Assembly: GCA_020466095.1 (NCBI GenBank)
Contig: CM035806.1
Coordinates: 135,196,981 to 135,260,980 of the forward strand
DNA from: Chlorops oryzae
Lineage: Eukaryota > Arthropoda > Insecta > Diptera > Chloropidae
Reading direction: 5' to 3'
Length of the DNA: 64,000 nucleotides
This document shows, one piece after another, positions 36,401 to 48,321 of this stretch (positions are counted from its first letter, which is position 1; each line of letters opens with the position of its first letter). The position numbers and the translations under genes are program-made. The notes under the pieces were generated by a model. That model searched no databases. It had not been told where the DNA came from and worked only from the letters and a program-made list of their open reading frames with translations.

Positions 36401-37647
36401 TTATGCAAATATTTTTAAAACTCGTTATATTTTTCTTGCAAGTGCCATTTTTAAATTTGTAAAATAATTCCCTTGAAATGGTGCCTTGCATATTTTGCAC
36501 TCCCACGAATATTTCGTTTCGTAAAAGATAAAACATTCTCTTGCAAAATGTGCGGTTTTCGTCCCGCTTATTTTTCAAAGAAAATTAGTGAACCCGGAAA
36601 ATATTTTTTTTTAAGGCTAAAAACTTTTAAAATTATAAGTCATAGCACGCTATTAACTCTACACAGCATCAGGGCTTATCATGATGAAAGTGGTAATATA
36701 TGTAAGAGTCTTATTTTTCTGAGTAAAAAAAAAATTTAAAACTAATTTTTATTTTTTGAGTAAAAAATATAACTCTAAGAATAATTTTTATATATATTAC
36801 AATACAATTTAAATATTGTTTATTTTGACAATTTTCAATTCAAACACTTTGTCCCCAAACCATGATTAAAAGATGTTTCGGAAAATTGACTATGGTTAGT
36901 AACAACTATTTTTAAGTTTGGTTACTTTTATATAAATAATTTATAAATATCACTGTGTTAATTTAAAGAAAATTTAATTATAAACTTTCACTTATTTACT
37001 TTTGTTAAGCCTGTACATCAACATTCGTTCGACAAGGCCCGACCATTCATCTCTTATTTTCTATAGCAAGTGCGCTACAAACATTTTCGCTTCAGCAATC
37101 CGCTTGAAACGCTGTCGCGTATTATTTCACATGAACGCAGAAAATAATTCCTGTTCAATAAATGCTTCCAAAACGAAGTCAAAACTTCTAAGCAAGACAA
37201 ACATACATACATATATACCCTTAACACATACGTTCAGTCTTCTAGAAAAAAACCAGGCAAGCACAAATATATGGTTGCAACGGCGTTTTTTTCTAACTTC
37301 CACACTCCTTCACATACCTTTTCACAAAAGTATTCACAGCAGGCGAAAAAAATCATTCATAATTCTATTTCTACGCACGCGCCAAAAGCTATCCAACCAA
37401 AATTTTAGCTCTTCAAACCGCTTCCAACTCGAAAAGTCTGCAGCGGAACATGTTTGACCAAAAGGCGCCCATATATTACATCATGAGGCCAAACCATAAA
37501 ACCCATTATATTACCTTATGGGAACTCTTTTGATTCTATATCTTTGTCTATGGTTTCAATAAGACAATCTTCTTGGATAAAAACCATAGAGAATCTTATT
37601 GTTTTTCTTCCATTTTATGTGGTATCGTTTTCTCTGTGTGCATACAA

Positions 37648-37800
37648 TACATATGGGCATTTCCACACGGACGTGACACTGAGCAATTTGAAGTCCCGAA
37701 TACAAGGGTGCGGTCAATAGTACTTTTGTTTCTTAAAATTATCGTGCAGCTCATGCGGACTTTTATATTTATAAAAAATTCGATGCCGATCCGAAAAGCA
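37648..37800. mobile_element. Diverged fragment of the GGGCATTTCC MITE
   Basis: Starts GGGCATTTCCACACGGACGT and follows the complement of 45352-45552 (TGAGCAATTT.GAGTCCCGAA, then CAGCT.ATGCGGACTTT) with scattered differences. The other end is not found. Confidence 0.65.
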
Positions 37801-40800
37801 ATCAGATATAAGGGATACGAAAAAACGTTAATTTTTCAGAAAATACCCAGATATAAGTATGTACATTGTACATATGCATGTGTAACAATATGGATCATGG
37901 TTCCGGAAAAATTCGTCAGAAGGTTTTATAGATTTGTCGGTCTTCAGAGTGAAACTTTTCATTGATTTGAATAGGTTTTTCCAAATTGTTATTTTCTACT
38001 TTGAGAACCTATTCCAAAGAGTGTTTTTTTTTTTCTTTCAGAGTTTCAGTCTATTTAAAGAGCAAGAGCTGCCTCCTCTTCTCGTTTCTTGTTACCCCTC
38101 TATCTATCATCATGATAAGAAATGTCAGCCGCCGCCAACAGGAAAAACCCGTGACAAATGTTCAGAGATAAAAAGAAAGCTTGGCACGAGTAAAATTTTT
38201 CACAGAAATCGGAGGGGATAAGACTAAAACGGAAAGAAACGAAATTAAAGCAAAAGAATATAAAGGAGTGGCGAATAGTAGAGAGGCAGGGGTAGGGAAA
38301 AGCAATGAAAACAGAATAAGTGCATTTAAATCGCACTGGAACGGTGCAGCAGCAGCAGCAGCAGCAAGGCGGACATGTACACGTACATACATGTGTACGT
38401 TCATATGCAGCTGCAGCCTCTGCAGGTACGCACACGCAAGCACGCACGCAGGCAGGCAATATTCGCTATGGGGATGGCAAGTGTTGGACTCATTTGCAGC
38501 TGTTGCAGTGCGACATGATGCGGCACCATTCCGTCGGCGGTGGCCAAAGTGCAAAGCACCAGTCGCCAGTCGCTAGTCGCTAGTCACCGCCATCATCATT
38601 GGATGTTGTACGCTGGAATTCCGCTCTCTATACGCGAACAAGAGCTGAACAAAGAAGAAGCTGAAGGGACACGACGCGTCGGACGGACGGTCGGACGGAC
38701 GGACGACATGATAGGCGAGGCGGTGCAGGAGGACACAATGAATTTTCTGCACGGACAGAAAAGCGTGATGCCGCCGATGATATGGATACCGTTGTGCGGC
38801 TGACAGTGAAGCGGACGCTGACGCTCACGCTAAGGCCGGGACCCAACAACGCATCTGATCTTGATGACTTCTCGATGGGCGTAATAAATCTATTTTAGTC
38901 CTGGATTCTTGTAATACGCAGCCATCGCAGAGATACCGAGAGAATGCGATGGAGACAAGATGTGTGGAAACGATGGCAGCGAGGGTAGCGAGGGTAGCGC
39001 GGGACGCGAGGCGGAATGCCCTTGCATTGAGGGGCACTGCTTTAACCAGCCAACTTTATGGATACCTACCGGCGGCTGTTGATTTTAGACACACTTGCTC
39101 GGCGCATTTACAACGCGTTCATCGACGGCATGCGACGGCGGCAATGGAGCGCGGGGATCGGCGACCATCTCTTGACGTGAGCTCGCTGGTGTTGTTGTTC
39201 TTGTTCTTGTTCTTATTCTTATTCTTGGTGCTCTTGCACCGATTGTGCATTTCAATTATTCTCGTTTTTAAAAATAATTTCATGAACAATAACTTTACGT
39301 AGGCCATCGTCAGTGTGTGTGTATGTGTATATTTATCTAAATTTAATTTTGTATTTGTGAAGATTTTTTTTTTTGTATATTTTAATACCGTATGGGTGCG
39401 CGCGGAACATTGATTTTGAAATGTTGCTACAAATTTCTAAAGTCTTAATCAAACGGAACTTAAAAATCAGAATCCTAATAGGAACAGAATTGGCCATAAA
39501 ATAATGCCGAGCGACAACGTTTGTTGTTTTTGTTTTTTTAATTTTATGCGAAATAATTATGTATTTTCATTGAGGTGGACAATACTTAATTCTTTTGCTG
39601 TGATCAAGTTATCAATTATTCCACGTAGATTTGAAATTAATGAAATTGAGGACAATGACCCAGCGGGGAATTATCCTCTCCATGACAAAGTCATCAGTGA
39701 TTTCATCTGTTACTTATCGGTGACAGTCACATGTTCGGATGTTTCTTATTCTAATTTGGTATCGTCGAGCATGCATAACAATCTAGATGACAATGTCACC
39801 AATGACGTTAATGTCAGTTTCCGTACCAATTTTCATACAATAAATGTCCATTGAAATGTCAGCGATGATGTCCGGGGTGATTTCTACTGTTCCGGTGACA
39901 TTCAGGTATATGTATGTATGTGTTTTTTTTGGATGTCTGAATATACTTTTAATTGAATATACTTTTATATGGGTTTGTATGATGTAAAGGGTTAAGTCAA
40001 ATTAATTTCGAATTAGATGATTCAGTAAGTTAAGTCCCAGTTAACGTAACGTAACGTGACATAACAAAATCTAGCGTAAGTAATCGAGTCAGCTGATTCG
40101 ATCTGTTCCGTTTTATTTGCCGTATGTGTTGATCTACATAAGGCAACAAATGTCGGAATTACTTTTTAAAGAAGTGAGTCTCTTCTCTGTCTCTTCTCTG
40201 ACTGCCCGTTACCTAATACAGAAGCGTGCTAGGGGGAAGCTTAAATTTCAATTTCGCTTAATATGTATGAAATAAATTGCACTAGTTTGCAGAATTTTTT
40301 CCCAGGACATCTAAATCAACTTTTCTAAGGGACGTTAGTCTTTAAAGCTAAAGCCTCAGTTCGGTTGAAATAACATATGAAAACCTCCATATCAAAAAAG
40401 ACTCCGAATTTTCGAATAGAAAGGGTTAAAATATTGATGAAATATATATTTTCGGAAAGATAATAAAACAACTCGTATAATTATAAAAAAATAAATATGG
40501 TTTCACTCATTATATCACCGCTAGAGGGCGCTCAACTAAAAGGATTATAAGCAAAACTGCTTTAACAAAAAAATTCGCTCAAGTCGATTCACTAAAAATA
40601 ATGTCAAAAATTTATTTTTGTGTGAAATTACTTCAAATTTAATTTTTTAAATATATAAGTAATAAATGAAAAATATACTTTTAGGCAAAGGGGTTTAATA
40701 TCATTTTGTTTTTTTTGCTTTGAACAACAAAAAATTGTGGTGGGATAGTCAAAAATTACAAAATACCCTGCAGGAATTTTATCAACCGATTAACAAATAA

Positions 40801-42437
40801 GTTAATGATAAGCTAACTTTTTCGCAACTGACTAGAAATCGTTTCAAAAGTCATCTAGACATCAACCAAACTAGATACGAAAATAATATACTTATTTCTG
40901 ATGCTATAATTCAAGGGTATGAATTGCAGTCAAAGATAGTTTAATACGCAAACCGCAACTTTACTCAATAGTCAACCAATCCGTAAAAATTGCTCTAATG
41001 AGACCCCAGACGGCAGTTCGAAACGTACGTCAGCCAAAATAGTCTATGGATTTCTTTCTCATCGCTTCCATCGCTTGAAAAACATTTTCACATACATAAA
41101 TTAATTATTGTTCTTCTACTAAAAACCTTCGTTTCAGAAAAAAAAAAAAAAAAATCCAACTCATATACCTCTCACAGTTATAAATTGAATCCACTTCTCT
41201 TTCTGAATTCATTTTTATTTTTTTAATGTTTTTTTTTTTTACTTTTTAAAAAACTTTATTTTGTTCGTTGTTTTTAAAATTTTCAAATAATAACATGGAA
41301 TGAAAGGTTGAAAAAACTAATTCGAAAAAAAAAAAACAAATATTTCAATAATTGTAATGAAAGTAGTTTTTTTTTGAACATTTTGTAACCAATTTAAATC
41401 CGTGTTTTCATTTTCTGACTTCAAGTCAACCAAAAAGTAGCCAGATGTTATTTAGTTACAAGGTCATGCAGGAACGGACAATTGACTACTGCCTAGGACA
41501 TCGCCACAGTAAAGTAGTGAGTTGAAGGCAAGGAAGGAAGTCGATTAATCAACCAGTTGTGCTTATTAAAAAGCTAACATTAAAATACTTTAAAATTGAT
41601 TCGATGCATACAATTTTTGGTCCGTTTAGACCCCCCTATCACCTCCTTAAGTTTTGTCGATTAAGTTTGGGACACCCTGTATGTATGCTCTTTCCCCAAA
41701 TTTTATGAAGTTTGTAGCAATAGATCCATTTTTATAGCCGAAAATAATTTTGGGTGGTATGGGCGGTGGGTGTTGTCAATTTTGGTGAAACTTTGAAATT
41801 TTCTTAATTAAGTCATACATTAAGTCAGAGAAAATTTGCCAAATTTCACTGCCCTACGACACTTCGTTCTATTTTTGTCCATCGAAATTATGGGATCGAA
41901 GCACTGTGCGTCGTAGTCTGACAGATACCGCAAAACAGAAAGTCCTGCGTGCGTTTTTAAAATTACGAAGTTACGGTCCTTGTGCTCTCTTAAAAAAAAA
42001 AAAAAATGCCTTTCATCAGATGTGTATAATGTTTTGGGTGGAAAATTGATTGCTCTCATAAGAAATTAAGCCAAAAACACGCCAGTCACGTATTTCAAGA
42101 GGGAAATCAATTTACAGATGAGACGTCTCTTAGACTCCACCATCAAATACATTGTTCAAATAAGAACACGTTTCGACCAGACCAGCTCAAACGTTAACTT
42201 TCTTATTTAAAAAAAAAAAATTTTTTTTTTTGGAAAAAATCATTTCTTCACTAAGAACTCTATTCGGTAAATGTCACTGAGCTAAATGCCTAGCCTAGGA
42301 AATATAAATTCAGTTTTTTGCGAAATTTCGTAGTTTGTAATATCTTAAGTATTTTGACGTTACGAAAAGCGGGTAAAAATTATCGCGGACAAATTTCGTT
42401 GTAAAAAAAATAAGGAACCAAAATATACGCGCGTACA
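37801..42437. other. Intergenic; GC-richer block 38150-39200, no gene called
   Basis: About 38150-39200 is GC-richer, with (CAG)n at 38347-38370, GGACGGACGGACGG at about 38690 and GCGAGGGTAGCGAGGGTAGC at about 38980. Overlapping frames on both strands reach 130 codons but look like shadows of the repeats. About 41620-41690 (ACCTCCTTAAGTTTTGTCGA) matches, inverted, 11319-11400, a shared DNA-element end. The rest is AT-rich with many poly-A/T runs. Confidence 0.4.
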
Positions 42438-43508
42438 ATGGGAAACGTTTTGGCTACTGCATTCGTTCCGGAAAGTAGTAAGAAATTATTGAATTCGCAA
42501 TTTCCCCATTTTAAAATTTCAGTAATACCTGAACCACCACCACCATCATCATCGCCGTTATCGTCATCAACACCAAAGACCCGGGTTGAAATACATCCGC
42601 AAGAAACGGACGCGGAAAAGAATCTGCAAAATAATCCGGGTACCTTCGAAGAGTTATATCGAAAATGTCGTGACGTGCAGGCCGAAAGTTTCGAGGGCGT
42701 AAAAGTCTTCCTGATGAATAGCGTGACGAAAAAGTTAAAATTAACCCATGCTCTGTACATAGCCGACGAGCTAACCAATGGATATGTCTTGAAGGCAACC
42801 TATTCTGGAACGGATGAGATGAACCACGAACAGGAAGAAGGAGAAGGCGGCAATCCGATCATAGAAACAGAATTCGATTCATTGGGAATGATCACATTCA
42901 ATATAATGAATCGTTTCAGTTCACGTTTGCGTTCGAGACTCGCAACTGAATTCATCGGTACGAAGCCAACATTGTATGAATTCATTACTGATTATTTTGG
43001 TGACAACTATACTGGGACACTCGCGATCAAAAGTCCCGATATTGATGATACGATTGCTAATGTGAATGCCCAATATCTGCATGCAATGACACCGAATCTA
43101 GCGCTGGGCCTTGAGCTCGCCTACCAATTTGATTGGCTGAATTCGATCGTTGAGCGTGCGACACCGACGCTCTGTGCCCGCTATACGATGGGTAGTTCGA
43201 TTCTCTCTGGCGGTATGAGTCCCGCTGGCCTACAGTTTTGCTTCTATCGGCCCCTGTCGTCATATTTGAAGATTAGTTTCGAATACCAAAAGGATTATTT
43301 CAGTAACAAGTCCTTGGCCGTGCTTGGCTACCGGCTAGATCTGCCGCAGACAGGTGTCATCTTCAAAGCATCCATCGATTCGAAATTGTCCGTTTGCGGT
43401 GTTCTCGAGAAGCGTATACCCGATCTTCCCTATACGTTTGTGTTCAGTAGTCGTTTGAGCCATATGAAAAACACTTTACTGCTTGGATTTGCCGTGGCTA
43501 TCGATTAA
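42438..43508 (+). CDS. Mitochondrial import receptor subunit TOM40 family protein (divergent, intronless)
   Basis: A single 356-codon frame, opened by an ATG with an in-frame TAA 27 bases upstream. Residues 1-60 are a poorly conserved, Pro/Ser-rich head. From about residue 65 the sequence follows Tom40: NPGTFEELYRKCRDVQAE, then EGVKVFL, a beta-strand-rich body, MTPNLALGLELAYQ, the GYRLDLPQTGVIFKASIDS stretch, and a final LGFAVAID. Tom40 is the 19-strand beta-barrel of the mitochondrial outer membrane through which nearly all nuclear-encoded precursors enter. The length is about normal, but the barrel is noticeably diverged from the conserved housekeeping form and there is no intron. This suggests a retro-duplicated, perhaps testis-biased, paralogue like Drosophila tomboy40. 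That is inference; it could be the only Tom40 gene. Confidence 0.88.
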   Translation: MGNVLATAFVPESSKKLLNSQFPHFKISVIPEPPPPSSSPLSSSTPKTRVEIHPQETDAEKNLQNNPGTFEELYRKCRDVQAESFEGVKVFLMNSVTKKLKLTHALYIADELTNGYVLKATYSGTDEMNHEQEEGEGGNPIIETEFDSLGMITFNIMNRFSSRLRSRLATEFIGTKPTLYEFITDYFGDNYTGTLAIKSPDIDDTIANVNAQYLHAMTPNLALGLELAYQFDWLNSIVERATPTLCARYTMGSSILSGGMSPAGLQFCFYRPLSSYLKISFEYQKDYFSNKSLAVLGYRLDLPQTGVIFKASIDSKLSVCGVLEKRIPDLPYTFVFSSRLSHMKNTLLLGFAVAID

Positions 43509-43694
43509 TCGAGACTCTGGACTCTGGAAAAGCTGCGTCACGAGCGGGTCCAACAACAAAAGAGTCCCGCTGCTTTGTGGTCGATGTTTATTTGTTTGTT
43601 TAGAGGTTTTTTCGTTTTATCTCTAGTGTTGGTTTTTTTTCATTTTGTTTTTACTGCTTTTACTTTTACTGCGGCACGAGGGTTTTAAATTTCC

Positions 43695-43700
43695 AATAAA
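43695..43700 (+). terminator. Polyadenylation signal of the Tom40-like gene
   Basis: AATAAA lies 187 bases after the stop codon, the first such hexamer downstream on the coding strand. Confidence 0.6.
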
Positions 43701-43904
43701 ACGAATATAGAGTGAATTTATATTTTACAGAATTTATGTGTATATATAGGTATGTATAACGCACAATGATCACAAGACAGGCACAATTCAAAAAATTTTT
43801 TGTCCATTTTTTCATGTCTGATTGCATTTTATATATTGCAAGAAAACCAATACCTGGAAAATGAGCATTTATACCCTCTAAACACAGAGATGATAGTTAT
43901 CATA

Positions 43905-44177
43905 TCCCAGCAGAAAATTGTGCGGCGCGGAACAAGTCCTCGCGCCTTTCAGAGCGGACAGCCAAGTGAAATGCTCAGCAGGACAGCGTCATCGAGACGG
44001 AGCGAAATGATCATTCGTACCGGCTCCGTCTCGATTAACATGTCATGCAGCGCGTCCTGTCGACTTTCCCGCTGCCATGCGAATGAACTCGTCCGAGATG
44101 AAGCGTAATGACATTCGTGTAGAAATATCACCACGCGCAACACCTCGCGAATGTCCGCGCGACATTTTCTACTGGGA
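43905..44177. mobile_element. GC-rich, TA-flanked MITE (273 bp)
   Basis: Begins TCCCAGCAGAAAAT and ends ATTTTCTACTGGGA, flanked by TA. The inside is unusually GC- and CpG-rich for this region (GGCGCGGAACA, CGGAGCG, GCGCGACATT), with paired CGAGACGGAGC / GCTCCGTCTCG. Termini resemble the CCCAGCAG element at 33999-34362. Confidence 0.8.
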
Positions 44178-44199
44178 TATGTCATCATATACATATGTT

Positions 44200-44730
44200 A
44201 GTTTAATTGGATAACAATATATGATAGTTAACATATAAAGTATCATAGATGTTAACTAAGTATAATATTATAGACATGATATATACTTTCATACATGTCA
44301 ACCATAATATGATAGACATGATATGTAGCAAAGAGTATATTATTAGTAAAGAGATTGCATTTCTCTAATTTTTTGACGTTAGCCCATCGCACAACTACGA
44401 TTCGTATGAGCGATGCAAGCTGAACATGTTCAGATTATCAAAACAAATTTCGCTTTCTTGCTTGCTTGCTTACCTACGAGTATGTGCATGAACGCGCGCC
44501 TGAACGAAAAATCAGTGCGAACGAATTGAAAATTGGATCCGGGATTTCAGTCTGTGGACCTCATATCGAAAGCTGACGGCCATTCATAACTCCCAATAAA
44601 ATATAGGAGAGAAACTCATATATGCTAACTATAATATTATATAATTCATATATAGTATCAAATATGTTAACTATAATATGATAACCATCATATATAATAT
44701 CATATATATTAACTATAAGAGATATAACAC
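44200..44730. repeat. ATATGATA/GTTAAC-type degenerate repeat, interrupted
   Basis: Motifs such as ATAGTTAACATATA and TATCATATA recur at 44200-44330 and 44620-44715, separated by about 260 bp of unrelated sequence (44340-44600). A similar TATCATATA-rich patch is at 46910-47100. Possibly one older repeat split by an insertion. Confidence 0.5.
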
Positions 44731-44826
44731 AGCTAGCACTGCTATTCTCAACATATTCTTATCGTCCATGTATGTAGTTCTTTCCTTATTCGTAGTATAT
44801 TCAAATATCAGAACAATTTAAAAATA

Positions 44827-44998
44827 CAGTAGAGTACGGATAAATGCAAAACGTTTTTTGCTCGAATTCTTGTGCACTTATGCAATCTTTGCATTAATCC
44901 GTGCATAATTTCATGAGAACTCAAAAAAAGGCATCAAAGCCCCTTGCATTTATGGGGTTTTTGCATTTATTCGTGTTGCATTTATCCGTAGTTCACTG
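44827..44998. mobile_element. pogo/Tigger-like MITE, copy 2
   Basis: Same length (172 bp) and nearly the same sequence as 7391-7562, TA-flanked, CAGTAGAG at one end and TTCACTG at the other. Confidence 0.88.
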
Positions 44999-45351
44999 TA
45001 GTATGTTTTGCTCTTATAATATTCCTAAAATTCCTTTCTTATAAGTTCCTAAAATGCTCTCACAGTGTTCTTTAAGTAGAGAACTGTAAGAGAACTCGTC
45101 ACATATGGCAATCATTTAAATTCTAAACGAAAAATTCCAGTCATATCGATCTGGCTAACACGGTGTCATGGGTAAGCAAATGACTACACGGAGAGAAATA
45201 AGTGCCCGAAATATAATTGGAAGCAATTACATATGTGATTGGAGCCTTGCCCCGATTGCATTATTAATTGGAGCCAATTACAATATAATTAGATTATTAA
45301 AAATACTCAATTACTCAATTACTTATATAATTATTTAAATTTATCATATAT

Positions 45352-45552
45352 GGGCATTTCCAGAAAATGTAAACTTTTTGTCGCGTCCGTATATAGCTGA
45401 TTGGCATTCGGGACTGCATAGAAACTTTGAAAAATATTAAAGTCCGCATAAGCTGCATGAAAGTATTGAGAAGCCAAAGTACTATTTACCGCACACTTGA
45501 ATTCGGGACTCAAAATTGCTCATTTAAGTGTCGCGTCCGTCTGGAAATGCCC
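45352..45552. mobile_element. GGGCATTTCC MITE (201 bp), ATAT duplication
   Basis: Inverted repeats GGGCATTTCCAG / CTGGAAATGCCC. ATAT flanks both ends (45348-45351 and 45553-45556), and the empty site at about 27776-27784 has one ATAT, so a 4-bp duplication is shown directly. Relatives: 37648-37800, and termini near 48199 and 57366-57380. Confidence 0.9.
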
Positions 45553-45633
45553 ATATGTAATTGCGTTCTGAATACATATGTAATTACATCTGATTACTTT
45601 TACAATTTAAAGCATTGATGCAATTATATATAT

Positions 45634-45880
45634 CGCACATCCTCTTCTAAGGTGACACAACTCAAAATTTCTCATTTTTCAGAAAACGCAAAAAACAAAA
45701 TGCGTCGCAGTGTCAATCAAAGCAAGAAGAAAGACATTGACGGGATATTTCGGCTTTTTATAATAACCAAATCGGAATAGAATTTTTCGTGCAGGTAGAG
45801 AGGTGAACTATGAACAATTTCCATATGTTAACTCAAAATTGACGATTTTTGAGTTGTGTCACCTTAGCAGAGGGTGTGCG
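45634..45880. mobile_element. CGCACCC MITE (247 bp), ATAT duplication
   Basis: Inverted repeats CGCACATCCTCTTCTAAGGT and its complement ending AGAGGGTGTGCG, continuing into GACACAACTCAAAA. ATAT at 45630-45633 and 45881-45884; the uninterrupted site is at about 27850-27860. Other copies: 54668-54914, about 60397-60630, a left piece at 48141-48198 and a right piece at about 57381-57567. Confidence 0.9.
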
Positions 45881-46352
45881 ATATGATTGTATTTATTTTA
45901 CAGTTTGTTCTTATATTTCTCAAATGGTTTAAAATTTCGATCGTATATAAGGTGTTTGAATTTTCAAAATCCTTAGGCACTCCAAGGGGCACGTGGACCA
46001 CGAATATGACGTGGTGAAATATATTGCGCCCAATCGTGGAGAATGCCCCTTTTTATATTGCTATATAGAATGTATTTTAAATTGCAGGGGATCACAAATT
46101 TAATTAGATACAATTATGTATATAATTTGATACAATTACATACATCATTGGAGCCGATTATATATTTAGTTGGACGGAATTATATATGTAATTGAAATTA
46201 TTTTTTTTATCATTTGATACAATTACATATATAATTGGAGGTAATGGAAAATAAAATTGGAAGTAATTATGAAAATTTAATTGCATCATACCCAATTACA
46301 TATGTAATGCCTGCAAAATATAATTGGGTATGTTAAATTTTTTCTCTGCGTG

Positions 46353-47253
46353 TAGGAATTGAGAGATCCACAAAGCAATTTAGTAAATACACAAAGCATC
46401 ACTGTCTAATGTGGGCAACACTGTCCAGTATTAACGCCTATTGAGAGTCTAATGTCATTAAAACCCTTATGTTTCAAATTGTAATTTAGCTTTAATTCCA
46501 ATAGGTCAGTCGCAACTTAACTCTCGACGAATAAAGACCGACATACTTATAAGCTTAAACTACCGCGTCATCATTTTCGGACAATCTTGTTGGTGATAGC
46601 ATTCGGACATAAACTGACAATAATACGAAAAAAAGGAATTAGAATTAGAAAAAGCAAAAATTGATCATTGAAATTGAAACATACTACACATATAAGTAGT
46701 ATAAATTAATTGCGAAAATAAAATCAGGCCCCGCGAATCAAAGGAATTAGCAAAAAAAAAATTAAGGGAATAAAATTTTTGCTTTTTCAATTTTTGCTGC
46801 AATTTTCCGGCAATTTTTTTTTAGCCCTTTGTATTTTTCCATCAGCCTAATATGTTGTTGAAATGGCATAAATTTGTCTTGCCATAGGGGATTTATTTTA
46901 TGAGGGTCAAATATAACATCATATGGTAATATCATATAAGAGTGTCATATATAATAACATATCAATATCATATAGGACATCATATATGGGGGTGGAATGT
47001 AGAACGAAATGCATATCATCTATGAATCATATATTATAGTCATATATAATATAAATTCCCGACAATATGCTATCATAATGATATAATATATGATATCATC
47101 TGGCTTATTGGGTATCAATTGATTCGCATTATTGATTATGAAATCAAAAATTACAAAAAACAACTTTTTTTTAGATGTCTCTCAAAATTATCGGAGTTTT
47201 ATTCGAAGAATGCGAAATTTCGAGCTGTGTCGCTTTTGTGATAAGTTCTGGAT
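46353..47253. other. Intergenic, no gene seen
   Basis: AT-rich, with the ATATCATATA-rich patch at 46910-47100. No exon recognised. Confidence 0.5.
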
Positions 47254-47508
47254 ATATCTGTGGTCATATGGAAGAGTAGCTTAAGTCGAAATATGCTGTT
47301 TCGAGAAAAAGCGCTTTAAAATTTTATATTTCGTATACCTTCCCATGTTAAACGGAATTTTGTTTCTTGAATAACTTCTTTCAGAAGAATATTAGGGGGA
47401 CGAGGGTTTTACCTAATGATGCGCTTCTTTGACAGGAATTCAGTGGTAATTATAACTCATTTTGAGCTTAAGTCGACTTAAGCTACTCTTCCATATGACC
47501 ACAGATAT
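47254..47508. mobile_element. Palindromic MITE (about 255 bp)
   Basis: ATATCTGTGGTCATATGGAA at the left is mirrored by TTCCATATGACCACAGATAT at the right, and the pairing continues through GAGTAGCTTAAGTCGA. A diverged single end occurs at about 22260-22307. Confidence 0.85.
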
Positions 47509-48140
47509 GTATGTTAATATCAGGGACTAAAAATAAAAGTTAAGTTAAATATTTGAAAGAAAAAGGCAAATACCTACATATGTTAAGTAACGGTCGGAGG
47601 AGGTAGTTAGTTGCATATTTATCATCCTTGAGCGTTCCTCTTCTTAAGGGGCTATTCTGGTGTAAGCGAATACATTTTTCTCTTTTTCGGAATTTTCTTG
47701 TTTTTACAAACAGCATAAACATTTTTTTTTAAATATTTTTTTTTTTTATTGCTCGTAAAAAATTATTTTTTATTAGAGTAGATATTAAAATAAAAAAAAG
47801 TCACTGCTTAACTTGTAGCGGCTGTTAATCTTGTCTGAAAAAAGAAAAATCGACGGGGTTATTGTTCAGGACGTCTATCGTTATCGTCTTCTTGTGGTAC
47901 AGAGGAATCGATAACAAAATGAACTCTGTGGGAAGTCGGCTGGCTTTGAAAAAAAATTTGTATCGTTGGGGTACGACGCAACTGACAACTGTATTTCAAA
48001 ATTCAAATGATGCTAATTTTGTTCAGAGATGCTCCAGTATCTCAAATAAATAAATTTTTTTCCGAAAATCAAATATTTTGTATCGTAAGAGTTATAGAAA
48101 AATTGGTGAACGATTTTACTGCACAAAGTGATGCAGATAT
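47509..48140. other. Intergenic, no gene called
   Basis: A 63-codon plus-strand frame at 47862-48053 and the next frame down to 48140 (a stretch reading VIEKLVNDFTAQSDADI) look protein-like, but I do not recognise them; they may be an eroded mobile-element exon. Confidence 0.3.
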
Positions 48141-48198
48141 TGCACACCCTCTTCTAAGGTGACACAACTCAAAAATCGTCAATTTTGAGTTAACATAT
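48141..48198. mobile_element. Left end of a CGCACCC MITE, truncated
   Basis: Matches the 45634-45880 element from its terminus inward (TGCACACCCTCTTCTAAGGT) and stops at CATAT, where a GGGCATTTCC-type end begins, suggesting an insertion at that element's own ATAT site. The piece at 57366-57567 shows the reciprocal arrangement. Confidence 0.65.
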
Positions 48199-48321
48199 GG
48201 GCATTTCCATGAATATGTCAACCACGACTGAAAAAATAAAAGTGCTCGAAATTTTTTTCCAACACTGCCTATGGAAGGCAAAAATACTAAAATTTAATTA
48301 TCTGGAAGCATTTCCAGCCTA

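Larger units (their letters stand above)
34512..37640. mobile_element. 3.1-kb composite TIR element with SINE-like module and inner insertion
   Basis: Left end CACACAGAAAAATATGACCA, right end TGGTATCGTTTTCTCTGTGTG. Further inside, GGGAACTCTTTTGATTCTAT (about 37519) is matched by the complement near 35460. About 35491-37497 looks like a separate roughly 2-kb insertion, because the outer repeat symmetry breaks at both points. The SINE-like module at 34966-35371 recurs at 58062-58468 in the other element with similar termini. No intact transposase; frames inside (such as 37002-37457) have no recognised domain. Confidence 0.6.
45187..46352. mobile_element. TA-flanked element with TAATTG repeats, copy 2, with two MITEs inserted
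   Basis: Nearly identical to 27614-28327 outside two insertions at 45352-45552 and 45634-45880. Ends CACGGAGAGAAATAAG and TTTTTTCTCTGCGTG, TA on both sides. Confidence 0.88.

Noticed and set aside
36202..36739. Phe/Ile-rich frames that look like membrane proteins
   Set aside because: Low-complexity T-rich tandem repeat translated.
37002..37457. 151-codon plus-strand frame inside the composite element
   Set aside because: No recognisable domain, and basic/Ser-rich composition typical of chance frames; no supporting start or splice context.
38100..39302. Several overlapping 87-131-codon frames in a GC-richer block
   Set aside because: Frames on both strands follow CAG, GGAC and GCGAGGGTA repeats. 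A UTR or enhancer is possible, but a protein is not supported.
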